NCBI RefSeq assembly: GCF_036325985.1
Contig: NZ_JAUHLI010000005.1
Location: 180,369 to 244,368 of the forward strand
DNA length: 64,000 nucleotides
Direction of reading: 5' to 3'
Source of the DNA: Alkalimonas cellulosilytica
GTDB taxonomy: Bacteria > Pseudomonadota > Gammaproteobacteria > Enterobacterales > Alteromonadaceae
The notes beneath the pieces are model-generated. The model worked only from the letters and a program-made list of their open reading frames with translations. It was not told where the DNA came from and did no database searches. The stretch's first letter is position 1; each line of letters opens with the position of its first letter. The translations under genes and the position numbers were made by a program. Shown piece by piece: positions 8,242 to 16,534 of the stretch.

Positions 8242-8622
8242 TTACTCTTCTGACGCTGCAGCCTGATGCTCAGAATCACGAGGAGCACGCTCACGGCGCT
8301 CTTCACGAACCTTAGCCATTGGTGACGGCTCAACCACGGCACCATTGGTACGCATGATCATGTTACGCAGCACAGCATCGTTGAAACGGAACGTTGTTTC
8401 CAGATCGTCGATCACGTTCTGTGGAGCTTCCACATTCATCAGCACGTAATGCGCTTTGTGCAGTTTTTCGATTGGGTAAGCCAGTTGACGGCGGCCCCAG
8501 TCTTCCAAACGGTGAACAGTACCACCAGCTTCAGTGATAGAGCCAGTGTAACGCTCGATCATGCCAGGGACTTGCTCGCTTTGATCCGGGTGGACCATAA
8601 AAATAATTTCGTAATGACGCAT
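8242..8622 (-). CDS. rpsF: 30S ribosomal protein S6
   Basis: S6 of 126 residues, partner of S18 on the 30S platform. Conserved starts MRHYEIIFMVHPDQ and DWGRRQLAYPIEKLHKAHY are clear. The acidic, Glu-rich tail (SEHQAAASEE) is the segment that RimK can extend with glutamates in relatives. It is the first gene of its operon. AAGGAG lies six bases before the ATG, and a strong promoter is seen at 8711-8739. Confidence 0.98.
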   Translation of the reverse strand: MRHYEIIFMVHPDQSEQVPGMIERYTGSITEAGGTVHRLEDWGRRQLAYPIEKLHKAHYVLMNVEAPQNVIDDLETTFRFNDAVLRNMIMRTNGAVVEPSPMAKVREERRERAPRDSEHQAAASEE

Positions 8623-8710
8623 TGCAGCTCCTTACGGTTAATTAGCCTCGGTCAGGCTCGGCCGGACCTGCATGGAGGCAAGGAACATAGGTGTTGGCCG
8701 AAGGACGCGA

Positions 8711-8739
8711 ATTATACTTAGGAACCGGGCAAATCACAA
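8711..8739 (-). promoter_or_regulatory. Strong sigma70 promoter of the rpsF operon
   Basis: On the minus strand TTGTGA (8739-8734), a 17-bp spacer, and a perfect TATAAT (8716-8711) precede rpsF by about 90 bases. The leader of about 80 bases that would be made contains several CCG triplets and GCCTC/GAGGC arms, which would fit the S6:S18-binding leader known from many bacteria, but the fold was not computed. Confidence 0.75.
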
Positions 8740-8760
8740 GCACTCTGTACACCCCCCACA

Positions 8761-8794
8761 CTGTCATGCTTTTGTCATATTGGCGCGTTAGGCT
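8761..8794 (+). promoter_or_regulatory. Pho box and -10 element before the TctCB gene
   Basis: Two heptamers, CTGTCAT at 8761-8767 and TTGTCAT at 8772-8778, are spaced by four bases (11-bp period), matching the PhoB-binding consensus closely. Exactly 10 bp later stands TAGGCT (8789-8794) as a -10-like hexamer, the usual geometry of a PhoB-activated promoter without a -35 box. The gene starts at 8827. Confidence 0.75.
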
Positions 8795-8826
8795 AGCCGC
8801 TTTTCGCGTCAAGGAGAGCTTTTATC

Positions 8827-10374
8827 GTGATCTGCTTGCAAGGCTTACGGCAAAAAGCACGCTGGGGATTGTTGTGGCTGCTCCTTTGCCTCCCTTCACT
8901 GCAGGCAACAGAAACCGAACCGGCCGACCCTTTTCCTACTCAACCGATCCGTATAGTGGTGTACACCAGCCCAGGTGGCCTGATTGATTTAACGGCGCGC
9001 CGCTTTGCCGACATTGCCAGACGCTACAGCGAGGTACCGCTGGTAGTTATTAACCGGCCCGGAGGCGGTGGTATCGTTGCTTTTGAAGAAGCGTTGCAGC
9101 GCCCGGCTGATGGCTACACCCTGCTGGCAGTCACCCGCTCCAATATTTCCAAGATGGTAGCAACTGGCCGTGAGGATTTGATTGAACAGCTGGACTGGCA
9201 CTCCTACATTATGCACAACCCTCATGTGCTTATTACCAACAGCACCAGCGGGCTCGATAGCTGGCCAGCCTTGTATCAGGATGCCTTACAAAAAGGTGAT
9301 CGTCAGCTGTGGCTGGGGGCTGATATTGGCGGCGTAAAGCATGTCTCCGGCGTCAAAATGGCAAAGCAAGCGGGCATTCAGATGCGCTGGATCCCCTACA
9401 GCAGTGGCGGTCAAGCCATCGCCGCCTTGCTCGGAAATATGGGCGATGCTTACCTCGGCAATCCTCGTGATGCCCTGGCCTCCGATGATTTAACGCTGGT
9501 GGCCGTGGCGGCCACAGAGCGGCTGACTGATTTCCCCGAAGCCCCTACCTTTGCAGAGCTTGGGATCCCTGGCCTTGAACAGGAGCTGATCTGGCGTGGT
9601 TTTGCGCTACGCCAGGGTGTACCGGAGCAGCGACGGCAGTGGTTTCGTCAGTTGATTTATCAGGTAAGCCAGGATCCGGACTGGCAAGCAAGTTGGGCCA
9701 ATGACGGTGTCACCCTGGTATACCAAGACAGTGCAGCTTTTCAAGCCCTGGTTGCCAGAGATACCCGGGAGTTTCAGTACTATCTGACAGAGATTGGCTT
9801 GCTACGCGAGCCTGGCAAGCGCAGCAGCTTGCTGGCGGGCATTGGTGAGCAGCAGGCCCGGCAGTTCTTTACGGCCAGCCTGCTGCTGATTAATGCGGTG
9901 CTGGCGCTGGTGCTGTTTCGCTCATCCTGGCGTGCCCATGCTGCTGAGTTAATGATCTTATCCGGCATTGCATCGCTGGCATTGTTGTTTTATCTGATGA
10001 CCGTGAGCCTGCCTCCGCCATCAACTGCAGACATAGTCGGAGCTCAGGGTGTACCGAGATTATGGATTTACTTGCTGCTGCCGCTGGCACTCTATCAGGT
10101 GGCGCTGATTCTGCGTCACCCGAAAAAGAACCGGCTGCGAAAGCGGCCCCGACTGCTGTTTCGTTTTCTCAGCGCCATGCTGTGCTATGTGCTGCTGATC
10201 CCCATTCTGGGTTACTGGCTGGCTTCCCTGTTGTACCTGCCGGCAGGTCTTTATTTGCTGAAATACCGTCACCCCCGCGCCATGCTGCTACTCACTGCCG
10301 GCTGGCTGCTGTTTTCGTATTGGGTGTTTCAGCGCTTGCTCTATGTCGATTTACCCAGTGGACTGCTGCTGTAA
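8827..10374 (+). CDS. TctC-TctB fusion: binding protein joined to small membrane subunit of a tripartite tricarboxylate-type transporter
   Basis: A 515-residue protein combining two normally separate subunits. Residues 1-27 are a signal peptide; about 38-325 are a TctC/Bug-type periplasmic binding protein (PIRIVVYTSPGGLIDLTARRFA, in parts; VVINRPGGGG; PADGYTLL; MGDAYLGNP). From about 347 follow five or six membrane segments (roughly 347-364, 375-392, 412-429, 443-461, 463-480, 485-503) resembling the small subunit TctB. The start is GTG at 8827, with AAGGAG upstream. TctA follows 36 bases downstream, completing the transporter. A Pho box lies 49 bases before the start codon. TctC proteins normally bind carboxylates; the ligand here is unknown. 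No tctDE two-component genes are adjacent. An assembly error is unlikely because the frame is continuous through the linker. Confidence 0.85.
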   Translation: MICLQGLRQKARWGLLWLLLCLPSLQATETEPADPFPTQPIRIVVYTSPGGLIDLTARRFADIARRYSEVPLVVINRPGGGGIVAFEEALQRPADGYTLLAVTRSNISKMVATGREDLIEQLDWHSYIMHNPHVLITNSTSGLDSWPALYQDALQKGDRQLWLGADIGGVKHVSGVKMAKQAGIQMRWIPYSSGGQAIAALLGNMGDAYLGNPRDALASDDLTLVAVAATERLTDFPEAPTFAELGIPGLEQELIWRGFALRQGVPEQRRQWFRQLIYQVSQDPDWQASWANDGVTLVYQDSAAFQALVARDTREFQYYLTEIGLLREPGKRSSLLAGIGEQQARQFFTASLLLINAVLALVLFRSSWRAHAAELMILSGIASLALLFYLMTVSLPPPSTADIVGAQGVPRLWIYLLLPLALYQVALILRHPKKNRLRKRPRLLFRFLSAMLCYVLLIPILGYWLASLLYLPAGLYLLKYRHPRAMLLLTAGWLLFSYWVFQRLLYVDLPSGLLL

Positions 10375-10410
10375 CGCGCCACTGTCAGCCTGTTTGGAGA
10401 AGGAGCGGTT

Positions 10411-11880
10411 GTGATTGAATATTTACTGACCGGCAGTTTAGCTGTGCTGTCCTGGTGGCCACTGGCTGCCATTTTGGCAGGATTGGTGATTGGCATCGTG
10501 GTCGGTGCCATTCCCGGCCTGTCTCCTTCCATGGGCGTTGCCCTGCTGGTGCCTTTTACTTACGGCATGTCGCCGATGCTGGCACTGATTCTGTTGCTGG
10601 CAATTTACATCGGCGCCAGCTATGGCGGATCCATTACCGCCATTACCATCAATGCACCGGGCACTGCGTCCGCTGTGGTAACCGCCATCGATGGCCATGC
10701 CATGACCCGGCAAGGCCGGCCTGCCCGGGCCCTTGGTATTTCCATTGTTACCTCAGCCGTGGCTGGCATGCTGGGTACCCTGGTGTTGATGCTGTTCTCG
10801 CAACCGCTGGCAGCCATCGCCGTTACCTTTCACCCAGCCGAATACTTTGCGTTAGCGTTGTTTGGCCTGGCCACCATTTCCTCACTGGCGGGTGCCAACT
10901 GGTTGAAAGCTTTTATTGCCGCCATCATCGGTTTGTTGATCAACACCATAGGCACCGATCCCATCTCCGGCGCCGACCGCTTTACCTTTAATTACACGCC
11001 CTTGTCCGATGGCTTTTTGCTGATCCCGGCCCTGATTGGTCTCTTTGCCTTAAGCGAAGTGTTTAGCCGGATAGAGCAGCGCGATTTTCGCAAAGAACGC
11101 CTTAATGAAGTGCAGGACCGTTGGCCCGGTTTTGTTACTTACTGGCGGTTAAAATGGGTCACGCTGCGTTCGGCCTTCATTGGTACCCTGATTGGGGTCT
11201 TCCCTGGTGCTGGCGCCACTATCGCCTCCTTTATCAGCTACGACATCGCTAAAAAACAAAGTCAGACGCCAGAGCAATTTGGTCAGGGCAGTGATGAAGG
11301 GGTTGCGGCAGCCGAAGCAGCCAACTCAGGCTCGGTTGGTGGTGCCATGGTGCCCCTGCTCACTCTGGGGATCCCCGGCAGTGCCACCACAGCCGTGCTG
11401 GTGGGTGCCATGATGATCCACAAGCTTAATCCAGGTCCCCAATTGTTTTTAAGTAGCCCGGAACTGATGTATAGCCTGTTTGCCGCTATGTTGCTGGCTA
11501 ACCTGGCCCTGCTGCTGGTGGGGCTGGCAGGTAGCCGGCTTTGGATCCGGGTGACCGAGGTTCCCAAGCCGGTGCTCTTTGTGCTGATCAGCCTGATGGC
11601 GGTGATTGGTGCTTACTCGGTGCGAAACTCCATGTTTGATGTGTTTTGCTGCCTGAGCTTTGGCATTTTAGGCTGGATCTTAAAACGCAAGGACTACCCG
11701 CTAGCTCCGGTGATCCTGGGGATGGTACTCGGATCCATTGCCGAAACCAATTTCCGCCGCGCCGTGATGATGGATGGCTACGACGTCTTCCTGACCCGTC
11801 CTATCAGTGCTGTTTTGCTTGGACTGGCCCTGCTTTCGTTTGTGCTGCCATTGCTTCGGAACCGAAAGCGCATATCCTAA
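10411..11880 (+). CDS. tctA: TctA-family large membrane subunit of tripartite transporter
   Basis: Integral inner-membrane permease of 489 residues with about 10-12 hydrophobic segments. The N-terminal TctA signature is clear: VGAIPGLSPSMGVALLVPF, then YIGASYGGSITAITINAPG. The repeat half carries GVFPGAGATIASFISYD and LTLGIPGSATTAVLVGAMM. Such subunits carry carboxylates together with sodium or protons, receiving substrate from TctC. Start is GTG at 10411 with GGAGAAGGAG just upstream. It is preceded by the TctC-TctB fusion and followed by a TonB-dependent receptor after a 139-bp gap holding Pho-box repeats. Confidence 0.93.
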   Translation: MIEYLLTGSLAVLSWWPLAAILAGLVIGIVVGAIPGLSPSMGVALLVPFTYGMSPMLALILLLAIYIGASYGGSITAITINAPGTASAVVTAIDGHAMTRQGRPARALGISIVTSAVAGMLGTLVLMLFSQPLAAIAVTFHPAEYFALALFGLATISSLAGANWLKAFIAAIIGLLINTIGTDPISGADRFTFNYTPLSDGFLLIPALIGLFALSEVFSRIEQRDFRKERLNEVQDRWPGFVTYWRLKWVTLRSAFIGTLIGVFPGAGATIASFISYDIAKKQSQTPEQFGQGSDEGVAAAEAANSGSVGGAMVPLLTLGIPGSATTAVLVGAMMIHKLNPGPQLFLSSPELMYSLFAAMLLANLALLLVGLAGSRLWIRVTEVPKPVLFVLISLMAVIGAYSVRNSMFDVFCCLSFGILGWILKRKDYPLAPVILGMVLGSIAETNFRRAVMMDGYDVFLTRPISAVLLGLALLSFVLPLLRNRKRIS

Positions 11881-11903
11881 CCCAACACCATGACCACTGA
11901 CAA

Positions 11904-11943
11904 ACGTCATGAAGTCGTCATATAAGCTTCATAGTCCTGCCAT
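11904..11943 (+). promoter_or_regulatory. Four phased Pho-box repeats before the TonB receptor gene
   Basis: Heptamers ACGTCAT (11904-11910), TCGTCAT (11915-11921), GCTTCAT (11926-11932) and CTGCCAT (11937-11943) follow one another with strict 11-bp period, equal to two adjoining PhoB sites. They begin 24 bases after the tctA stop. No good -10 hexamer is found at the expected distance (TCATCC at 11954-11959), so the promoter is weak or strongly activator-dependent. Confidence 0.65.
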
Positions 11944-12019
11944 ATCGCTGCAATCATCCAAATTCAGAATGCCGGCTTCATTAACAATTAGCCATAGTGC
12001 ATATAGGAAAAACGATAAA

Positions 12020-14833
12020 ATGAAGCTGAGGCATTCTTTATTGACCCTGGCCGTTACTGCGGCCCTGTTTGGGGGCTCCCCCATGGTACTGGCAAATGAC
12101 CTGGTACAACCGGACGGTAGCAACCGAAGCCAACAACTTGGCAGTATCAGCGGGCGCGTACTGAATGACAGTACCGGGGCGGTGTTACCCTCCTCAGTAG
12201 TGCGCATTAGCGAGCTCAACCGCGACCTTCGTGCCAGCCGGGATGGCAGCTTCTACTTTAACGGGGTTCCGGCCGGTAGTTATACTCTGGTCATTAATTA
12301 CGATGGTCTTGATGAACAGCGTGTGCCTGTCACCGTAGTTGCTGGTAGTAGTCAGCGTTTGGATATTCGGCTATCCAGTACACTTTTTAGCGGTGAGCGT
12401 ATGATGGTGTTGGGGCGGGCAGAAGGTTATGCTTCGAGCATTAACTTACAGCGTCATGCCCAAAGCGTGCGCACCGTCGTCTCGGCCGATGCACTGGGTC
12501 AAATTCGTGAAGGCAATATCGGCGATGCGCTGGTGCGTTTGCCAGGGATGTCGGTAGAAACCAGGGCAGGCGTTCAGCGCACTGCCACCATCCGCGGCCT
12601 GTCGCCACAGTACAACACCGTGACGGTGGATGGTATCCGTATGACCAACGTCGATGGCAACCGCGATATCGCGTTGGACAGTTTCCCAGCCAATATGCTG
12701 GCCCGGGTGGATGTAGTCAAATCGGCTACCGCCGATATGTCGGCCGATGCCATTGGCGGCACCGTTGATTTAATTACCCGCTCGGCATTTGATCAGGACG
12801 ATCGCATTTTAGAAGCCCAGCTTGGTACCACCTTCAACGACAACCGCGACAGCTGGAACAAGCAGCTTGGTTTGACCTATGGCGATACCTTTGGTGACAA
12901 CAACCAATTTGGCGTACTGGGTTCAGTCTATTACTTTCGGGATGCGCGTGGTTACGATGTGGTCGATGCCGCCTATACCGTCAGTGCCAACGATGAGTAT
13001 TTTATTAACCGGGCACTGTACTATGATCGTGATGAGAAAAAAGACAAAATTGGTGCCGGCTTGATTTTTGATTACCGGCCAAATGCCAATACCTCAGCTT
13101 TTTTTCGGGCCCTGTACCACTACGACTACCGCTGGTTATGGCGCCGTGGTACCGATTACCGGCCGAACCCGGACACCCGCTTTAATCAAACTGCCGATGC
13201 AGCCTCTTCATTAGATGGTCGCATCGACAGTATTGTGTTTTATCGCGAACCAAAAAATGTGTTCCAGATGTACAGCACAGGCTTTCAACACCGTGCCGAC
13301 GATTGGGTTCTGGATGGGCGCGTGGTTTATTCACGGGCCAAAAAAGATTACCCGGTCACTTTGCAGGTGCTGAACTCGATCAACGGCGTGGATTTAAGCT
13401 ACGAACGCTCAGATCGTACTTTTCCAGTATTCACGGTCGATAATAACATTGACCTGAATGATCCCTCGCAGCTGAGCTTTCGCCAGTACCAAACCAACCA
13501 GGTACCCCGGGTGGAAAATGAATGGACCTTCGACACCAATTTGCAGCGTGACTTCTATCATGGCGACCTGTTCTACAACCTCAAAGCCGGGGTTCGGGTC
13601 AGTTTAAAAGATGCGTCCCAGGCCCAGCCGGATACTATCCGTTATACCGGATTGACCGGTGTTTCTGCTGAAAGCCTGCTGGAGTCTTACCAGAACTCGC
13701 GATTCATGTCCGCTTCCAATGGTCGTGCAGAACTGCTCCCTTACTTCCCGGATTGGCGTCGTTACCTGGCACTGCATGAACAAAACAGAGGCAATCTGAC
13801 GCAGAATGCTGCCGCCCGTTTTTACACCGACTCCACCATTGCCAATGCCGACTTTTCCATTGAAGAAGATATTTATGCGACTTACCTCATGAGCGAAATG
13901 GATTTTGATCGCCTGCATCTGGTTCTGGGCGCCAGATACGAAAGCACCCGCATTGCCAGCGAAGCCAATGAGGTACTGTTTGAAGGCAATGACATTACGG
14001 CGATCAATCGTGTCAACGGCAAAAGCAGTTACAACAACTTCTTGCCCAGCATTCATGCCCGTTATTACCTGCTAGACAACCAACTTGTACTGAGAGGATC
14101 GGTAGCCAAAGCCATTTCCAGGCCACCGCCAGGCGATTTGATCCCATCGCGGCAGGAAAACTCCCAGCTAAACCTACGGATTATCGGCAACCCGGATCTG
14201 CGCCCGGCCGAAGCCATCAATTATGACCTGAGTGCCGAGTACTTTCTGCCACCGCTTGGTGTCCTTTCCGCTGGCGTGTTCTACAAAGACATCGACAACT
14301 TTGTCTTCAGTACCAGCCGGATGGCCAGCGATGGCGTCGAGGAGAGGACCCGAGTCAATGGCGAGGGCGGTAAGGTACGTGGTGCGGAGTTTGTCTGGTC
14401 TCAGCAGTTTAGCTTTTTGCCAGGTCTTTGGCGGGGCCTGGGTGTAGAGACCAATTACACCCGCTTAAGTACCGAAGGCAGCTACCCGAACCGCAGCGGT
14501 GAAAGCCTGGAACTGGCGAGTTCGCCTCGCTACATTTTCAATGGCATTCTCTCCTATGCCTATGGCCCAGCCAGCGTTCGTCTATCCATGAACAAACTGC
14601 CGGATCGCTTGCTGGCAGTAGGTGGCCGTGCAGCGCTGGATCGCTACGATCAAGGCAATACTGTCTGGGACTTGGCGATGAAATACCAATTCCTGGGTGA
14701 TCACTATGTGTTCTTTAATGTGAAAAATCTGACCAACGAACCTAGTGTGCAGTTCCAGGGCTCACGCGATAACCCAACCAGCACTGTCTATTTTGGTACT
14801 CAGTACAATCTGGGCGTGCACTTCACCTTCTGA
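12020..14833 (+). CDS. TonB-dependent outer membrane receptor
   Basis: A 937-residue receptor. The ATG at 12020 is chosen for its signal peptide (MKLRHSLLTLAVTAALFGG, ending near ANDL) and the AGGAAA upstream; the frame extends back to 11909 but that part overlaps the Pho repeats. After the signal, residues about 40-118 form a carboxypeptidase-regulatory-like beta domain. A plug domain follows (IGDALVRLPGMSVE, ATIRGLSPQYNTVTVDGIRM, ADMSADAIGGTVDLITRS). The rest is the 22-strand barrel ending in Phe (NLGVHFTF). The plug resembles the TIGR01782 (Xanthomonas/Caulobacter) type, which often imports oligosaccharides or other organic compounds rather than siderophores. The neighbours suggest that it feeds the TctABC-like carrier. 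The ligand is not known. Confidence 0.9.
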   Translation: MKLRHSLLTLAVTAALFGGSPMVLANDLVQPDGSNRSQQLGSISGRVLNDSTGAVLPSSVVRISELNRDLRASRDGSFYFNGVPAGSYTLVINYDGLDEQRVPVTVVAGSSQRLDIRLSSTLFSGERMMVLGRAEGYASSINLQRHAQSVRTVVSADALGQIREGNIGDALVRLPGMSVETRAGVQRTATIRGLSPQYNTVTVDGIRMTNVDGNRDIALDSFPANMLARVDVVKSATADMSADAIGGTVDLITRSAFDQDDRILEAQLGTTFNDNRDSWNKQLGLTYGDTFGDNNQFGVLGSVYYFRDARGYDVVDAAYTVSANDEYFINRALYYDRDEKKDKIGAGLIFDYRPNANTSAFFRALYHYDYRWLWRRGTDYRPNPDTRFNQTADAASSLDGRIDSIVFYREPKNVFQMYSTGFQHRADDWVLDGRVVYSRAKKDYPVTLQVLNSINGVDLSYERSDRTFPVFTVDNNIDLNDPSQLSFRQYQTNQVPRVENEWTFDTNLQRDFYHGDLFYNLKAGVRVSLKDASQAQPDTIRYTGLTGVSAESLLESYQNSRFMSASNGRAELLPYFPDWRRYLALHEQNRGNLTQNAAARFYTDSTIANADFSIEEDIYATYLMSEMDFDRLHLVLGARYESTRIASEANEVLFEGNDITAINRVNGKSSYNNFLPSIHARYYLLDNQLVLRGSVAKAISRPPPGDLIPSRQENSQLNLRIIGNPDLRPAEAINYDLSAEYFLPPLGVLSAGVFYKDIDNFVFSTSRMASDGVEERTRVNGEGGKVRGAEFVWSQQFSFLPGLWRGLGVETNYTRLSTEGSYPNRSGESLELASSPRYIFNGILSYAYGPASVRLSMNKLPDRLLAVGGRAALDRYDQGNTVWDLAMKYQFLGDHYVFFNVKNLTNEPSVQFQGSRDNPTSTVYFGTQYNLGVHFTF

Positions 14834-14875
14834 TACGCAGTAGAACTCCCTAGGCACGATGGCGCCCTTCACCGG

Positions 14876-14931
14876 GCGTCATCGGACTGTCATTTTACTG
14901 AAACCAAGCCGTCATCTCTGGCTGTTAACAT
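14876..14931 (+). promoter_or_regulatory. Four phased Pho-box repeats and -10 before the OprO/OprP-like porin
   Basis: Heptamers GCGTCAT (14876-14882), CTGTCAT (14887-14893), CTGAAAC (14898-14904) and CCGTCAT (14909-14915) keep an 11-bp period. Ten bases after the last stands TAACAT (14926-14931), a good -10 hexamer. The porin ATG is at 15062, giving a leader of about 120 bases. Confidence 0.75.
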
Positions 14932-15061
14932 TTACTGGTCCCGGGCAGCCGCGTTGTTTGGAGGTGCGACTGACACGACTATTAATTGCTATCGGTGCTG
15001 ACAAAGCTTCGTTCTGGCTGGGGTATCACATCACCCAACAACCATAACAGGAGCTTAAAGC

Positions 15062-16468
15062 ATGAAGCGTACTTTCACCCTTAGCCTGATTTACTTCGCT
15101 CTTTTCAGCGCGTCTATGGCCACAACTGCAGCCAGCAATCCAGTCACCGAGGTGCACTCCGAGCTGGACTATGAACCCACATCCAGTGTTTTGGGCGATG
15201 AGGTACGTACCCGCGTCAATAAGTTCACGGTGGAAACCGCCGATGGCAAACACCGTTTTGGTGTACGCGGCCGCATAATGTTCGATGCTGCCTACCTCGA
15301 TGACAACTACATGACCACCGATGACGACCGGTTAGATCGGGGCGATCTTGCTAAGTATGGCACCATCATTCGTCGCGCTCGCTTGGGCATGCTGGGCGTG
15401 ATGTACGATCGCTGGGAATGGCAGGTGGAAATCGATTTTCGTGACCCGGTGACTTACGACATTGAAGAAGGCGATGACATCGAGGGCATTCGCTTTGCCA
15501 ATACCTACGTGGCCTACCTGTTTGATCACGGACGTCTGGCCGTCGGACACTTTAAAGAACCCTTTAGCATGGAGAGCTCGACCAGCTCGCGCCGGATCTC
15601 CTTTATTGAACGCGCTACGCCGGTCGACGCTTACCGTCCAGATCGCGAGCTGGGTATCATGTACGAAACCCTGAATCCACATTACTATGCAGCACTTGGT
15701 CTGTTTGGCGGCGATGGTGTCAGCCGCAACCGCACCAACACAGAAGGCTTCTCAGTTGCAGGCCGGGCTTCCTTCTCGCCAATTTATGATGCATCCAATC
15801 GCATCTGGTCTCATCTTGGGTTGTCGGTCAACTACCGCAGCAATGGCTACGAATACGAGCGCAGCCGGGGCCGGGGGAAAGAGTACAACGATATCCGCTT
15901 GCGCAGTCGACTGGGCACCCGCGCCATCGATGGCCGGGTTATTGGCCGGCGCGACTTCAGCGATGTGAAAGACATGACCCGCTACGCCATTGAAGCCGCG
16001 TATGGTGTAGGTTCATTCTCCGTACAAGGCGAGTACGTGGGCGTAAAATTAAACCGGGATGAAAATGCACACGGCTTTAGCAACCCAGATATCGTCAGCA
16101 TCAGCAATGGTGGTTACTACGTGCAAACCAGCTTCTTTACCACTGGTGAGCAGCGCAACTACCGTCGTTTTAGCGGCGACTTTGGTCGAACTCAGGTGCA
16201 AAACCCGGTCGGCTCAGGTGGCTATGGCGCGGTTGAGCTATTGGCCCGCTATGCTTATGCCGATCACACCGACCATCACGATGAACGTGGCGCACAGGAA
16301 TTGAAGCATTACACCTTGGGCCTGAACTGGTATCCGGTTGATGACATTGTGCTGAAGTTCAACGCCATGTATGTGGATGCCAAAACCTCCAGCCGCAACC
16401 TGGCAGCTGGCGAGTTTAAAACCTGGGACAGCATGGTGTATGCCCTGCGCTTCCAGTTCGAGTTTTGA
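15062..16468 (+). CDS. OprO/OprP-family phosphate-selective porin
   Basis: Outer-membrane channel of 468 residues with signal peptide (about 1-24). The mature part fits the phosphate-selective porin O/P family: HRFGVRGRIMFDAAYLDD, IIRRARLGMLGVMYDRWEWQ, YLFDHGRLAVGHFKEPFSME, and a C-terminal strand ending in Phe (VYALRFQFEF). In Pseudomonas aeruginosa OprP and OprO take up phosphate and pyrophosphate/polyphosphate and are induced by PhoB; other family members pass other anions. The arginine and lysine 'ladder' residues cannot be checked without a model. GGAG stands before the ATG. Its own Pho-type promoter and the terminator at 16489 make it a separate unit at the end of the import cluster. 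Confidence 0.88.
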   Translation: MKRTFTLSLIYFALFSASMATTAASNPVTEVHSELDYEPTSSVLGDEVRTRVNKFTVETADGKHRFGVRGRIMFDAAYLDDNYMTTDDDRLDRGDLAKYGTIIRRARLGMLGVMYDRWEWQVEIDFRDPVTYDIEEGDDIEGIRFANTYVAYLFDHGRLAVGHFKEPFSMESSTSSRRISFIERATPVDAYRPDRELGIMYETLNPHYYAALGLFGGDGVSRNRTNTEGFSVAGRASFSPIYDASNRIWSHLGLSVNYRSNGYEYERSRGRGKEYNDIRLRSRLGTRAIDGRVIGRRDFSDVKDMTRYAIEAAYGVGSFSVQGEYVGVKLNRDENAHGFSNPDIVSISNGGYYVQTSFFTTGEQRNYRRFSGDFGRTQVQNPVGSGGYGAVELLARYAYADHTDHHDERGAQELKHYTLGLNWYPVDDIVLKFNAMYVDAKTSSRNLAAGEFKTWDSMVYALRFQFEF

Positions 16469-16488
16469 TGTTTCCCTGCATGTAAACG

Positions 16489-16518
16489 AAACAAGGCTGC
16501 CATCGCAGCCTTGTTTGT
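16489..16518. terminator. Bidirectional terminator between porin and rlmB
   Basis: A 12-bp perfect stem (16489-16500 with 16505-16516, core AAGGCTGC) with a four-base loop CATC, followed by TTTGTT on the plus strand and TTTCG on the minus strand. It separates the convergent porin and rlmB genes. Confidence 0.8.
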
Positions 16519-16534
16519 TATGAGTGACAGCCCG

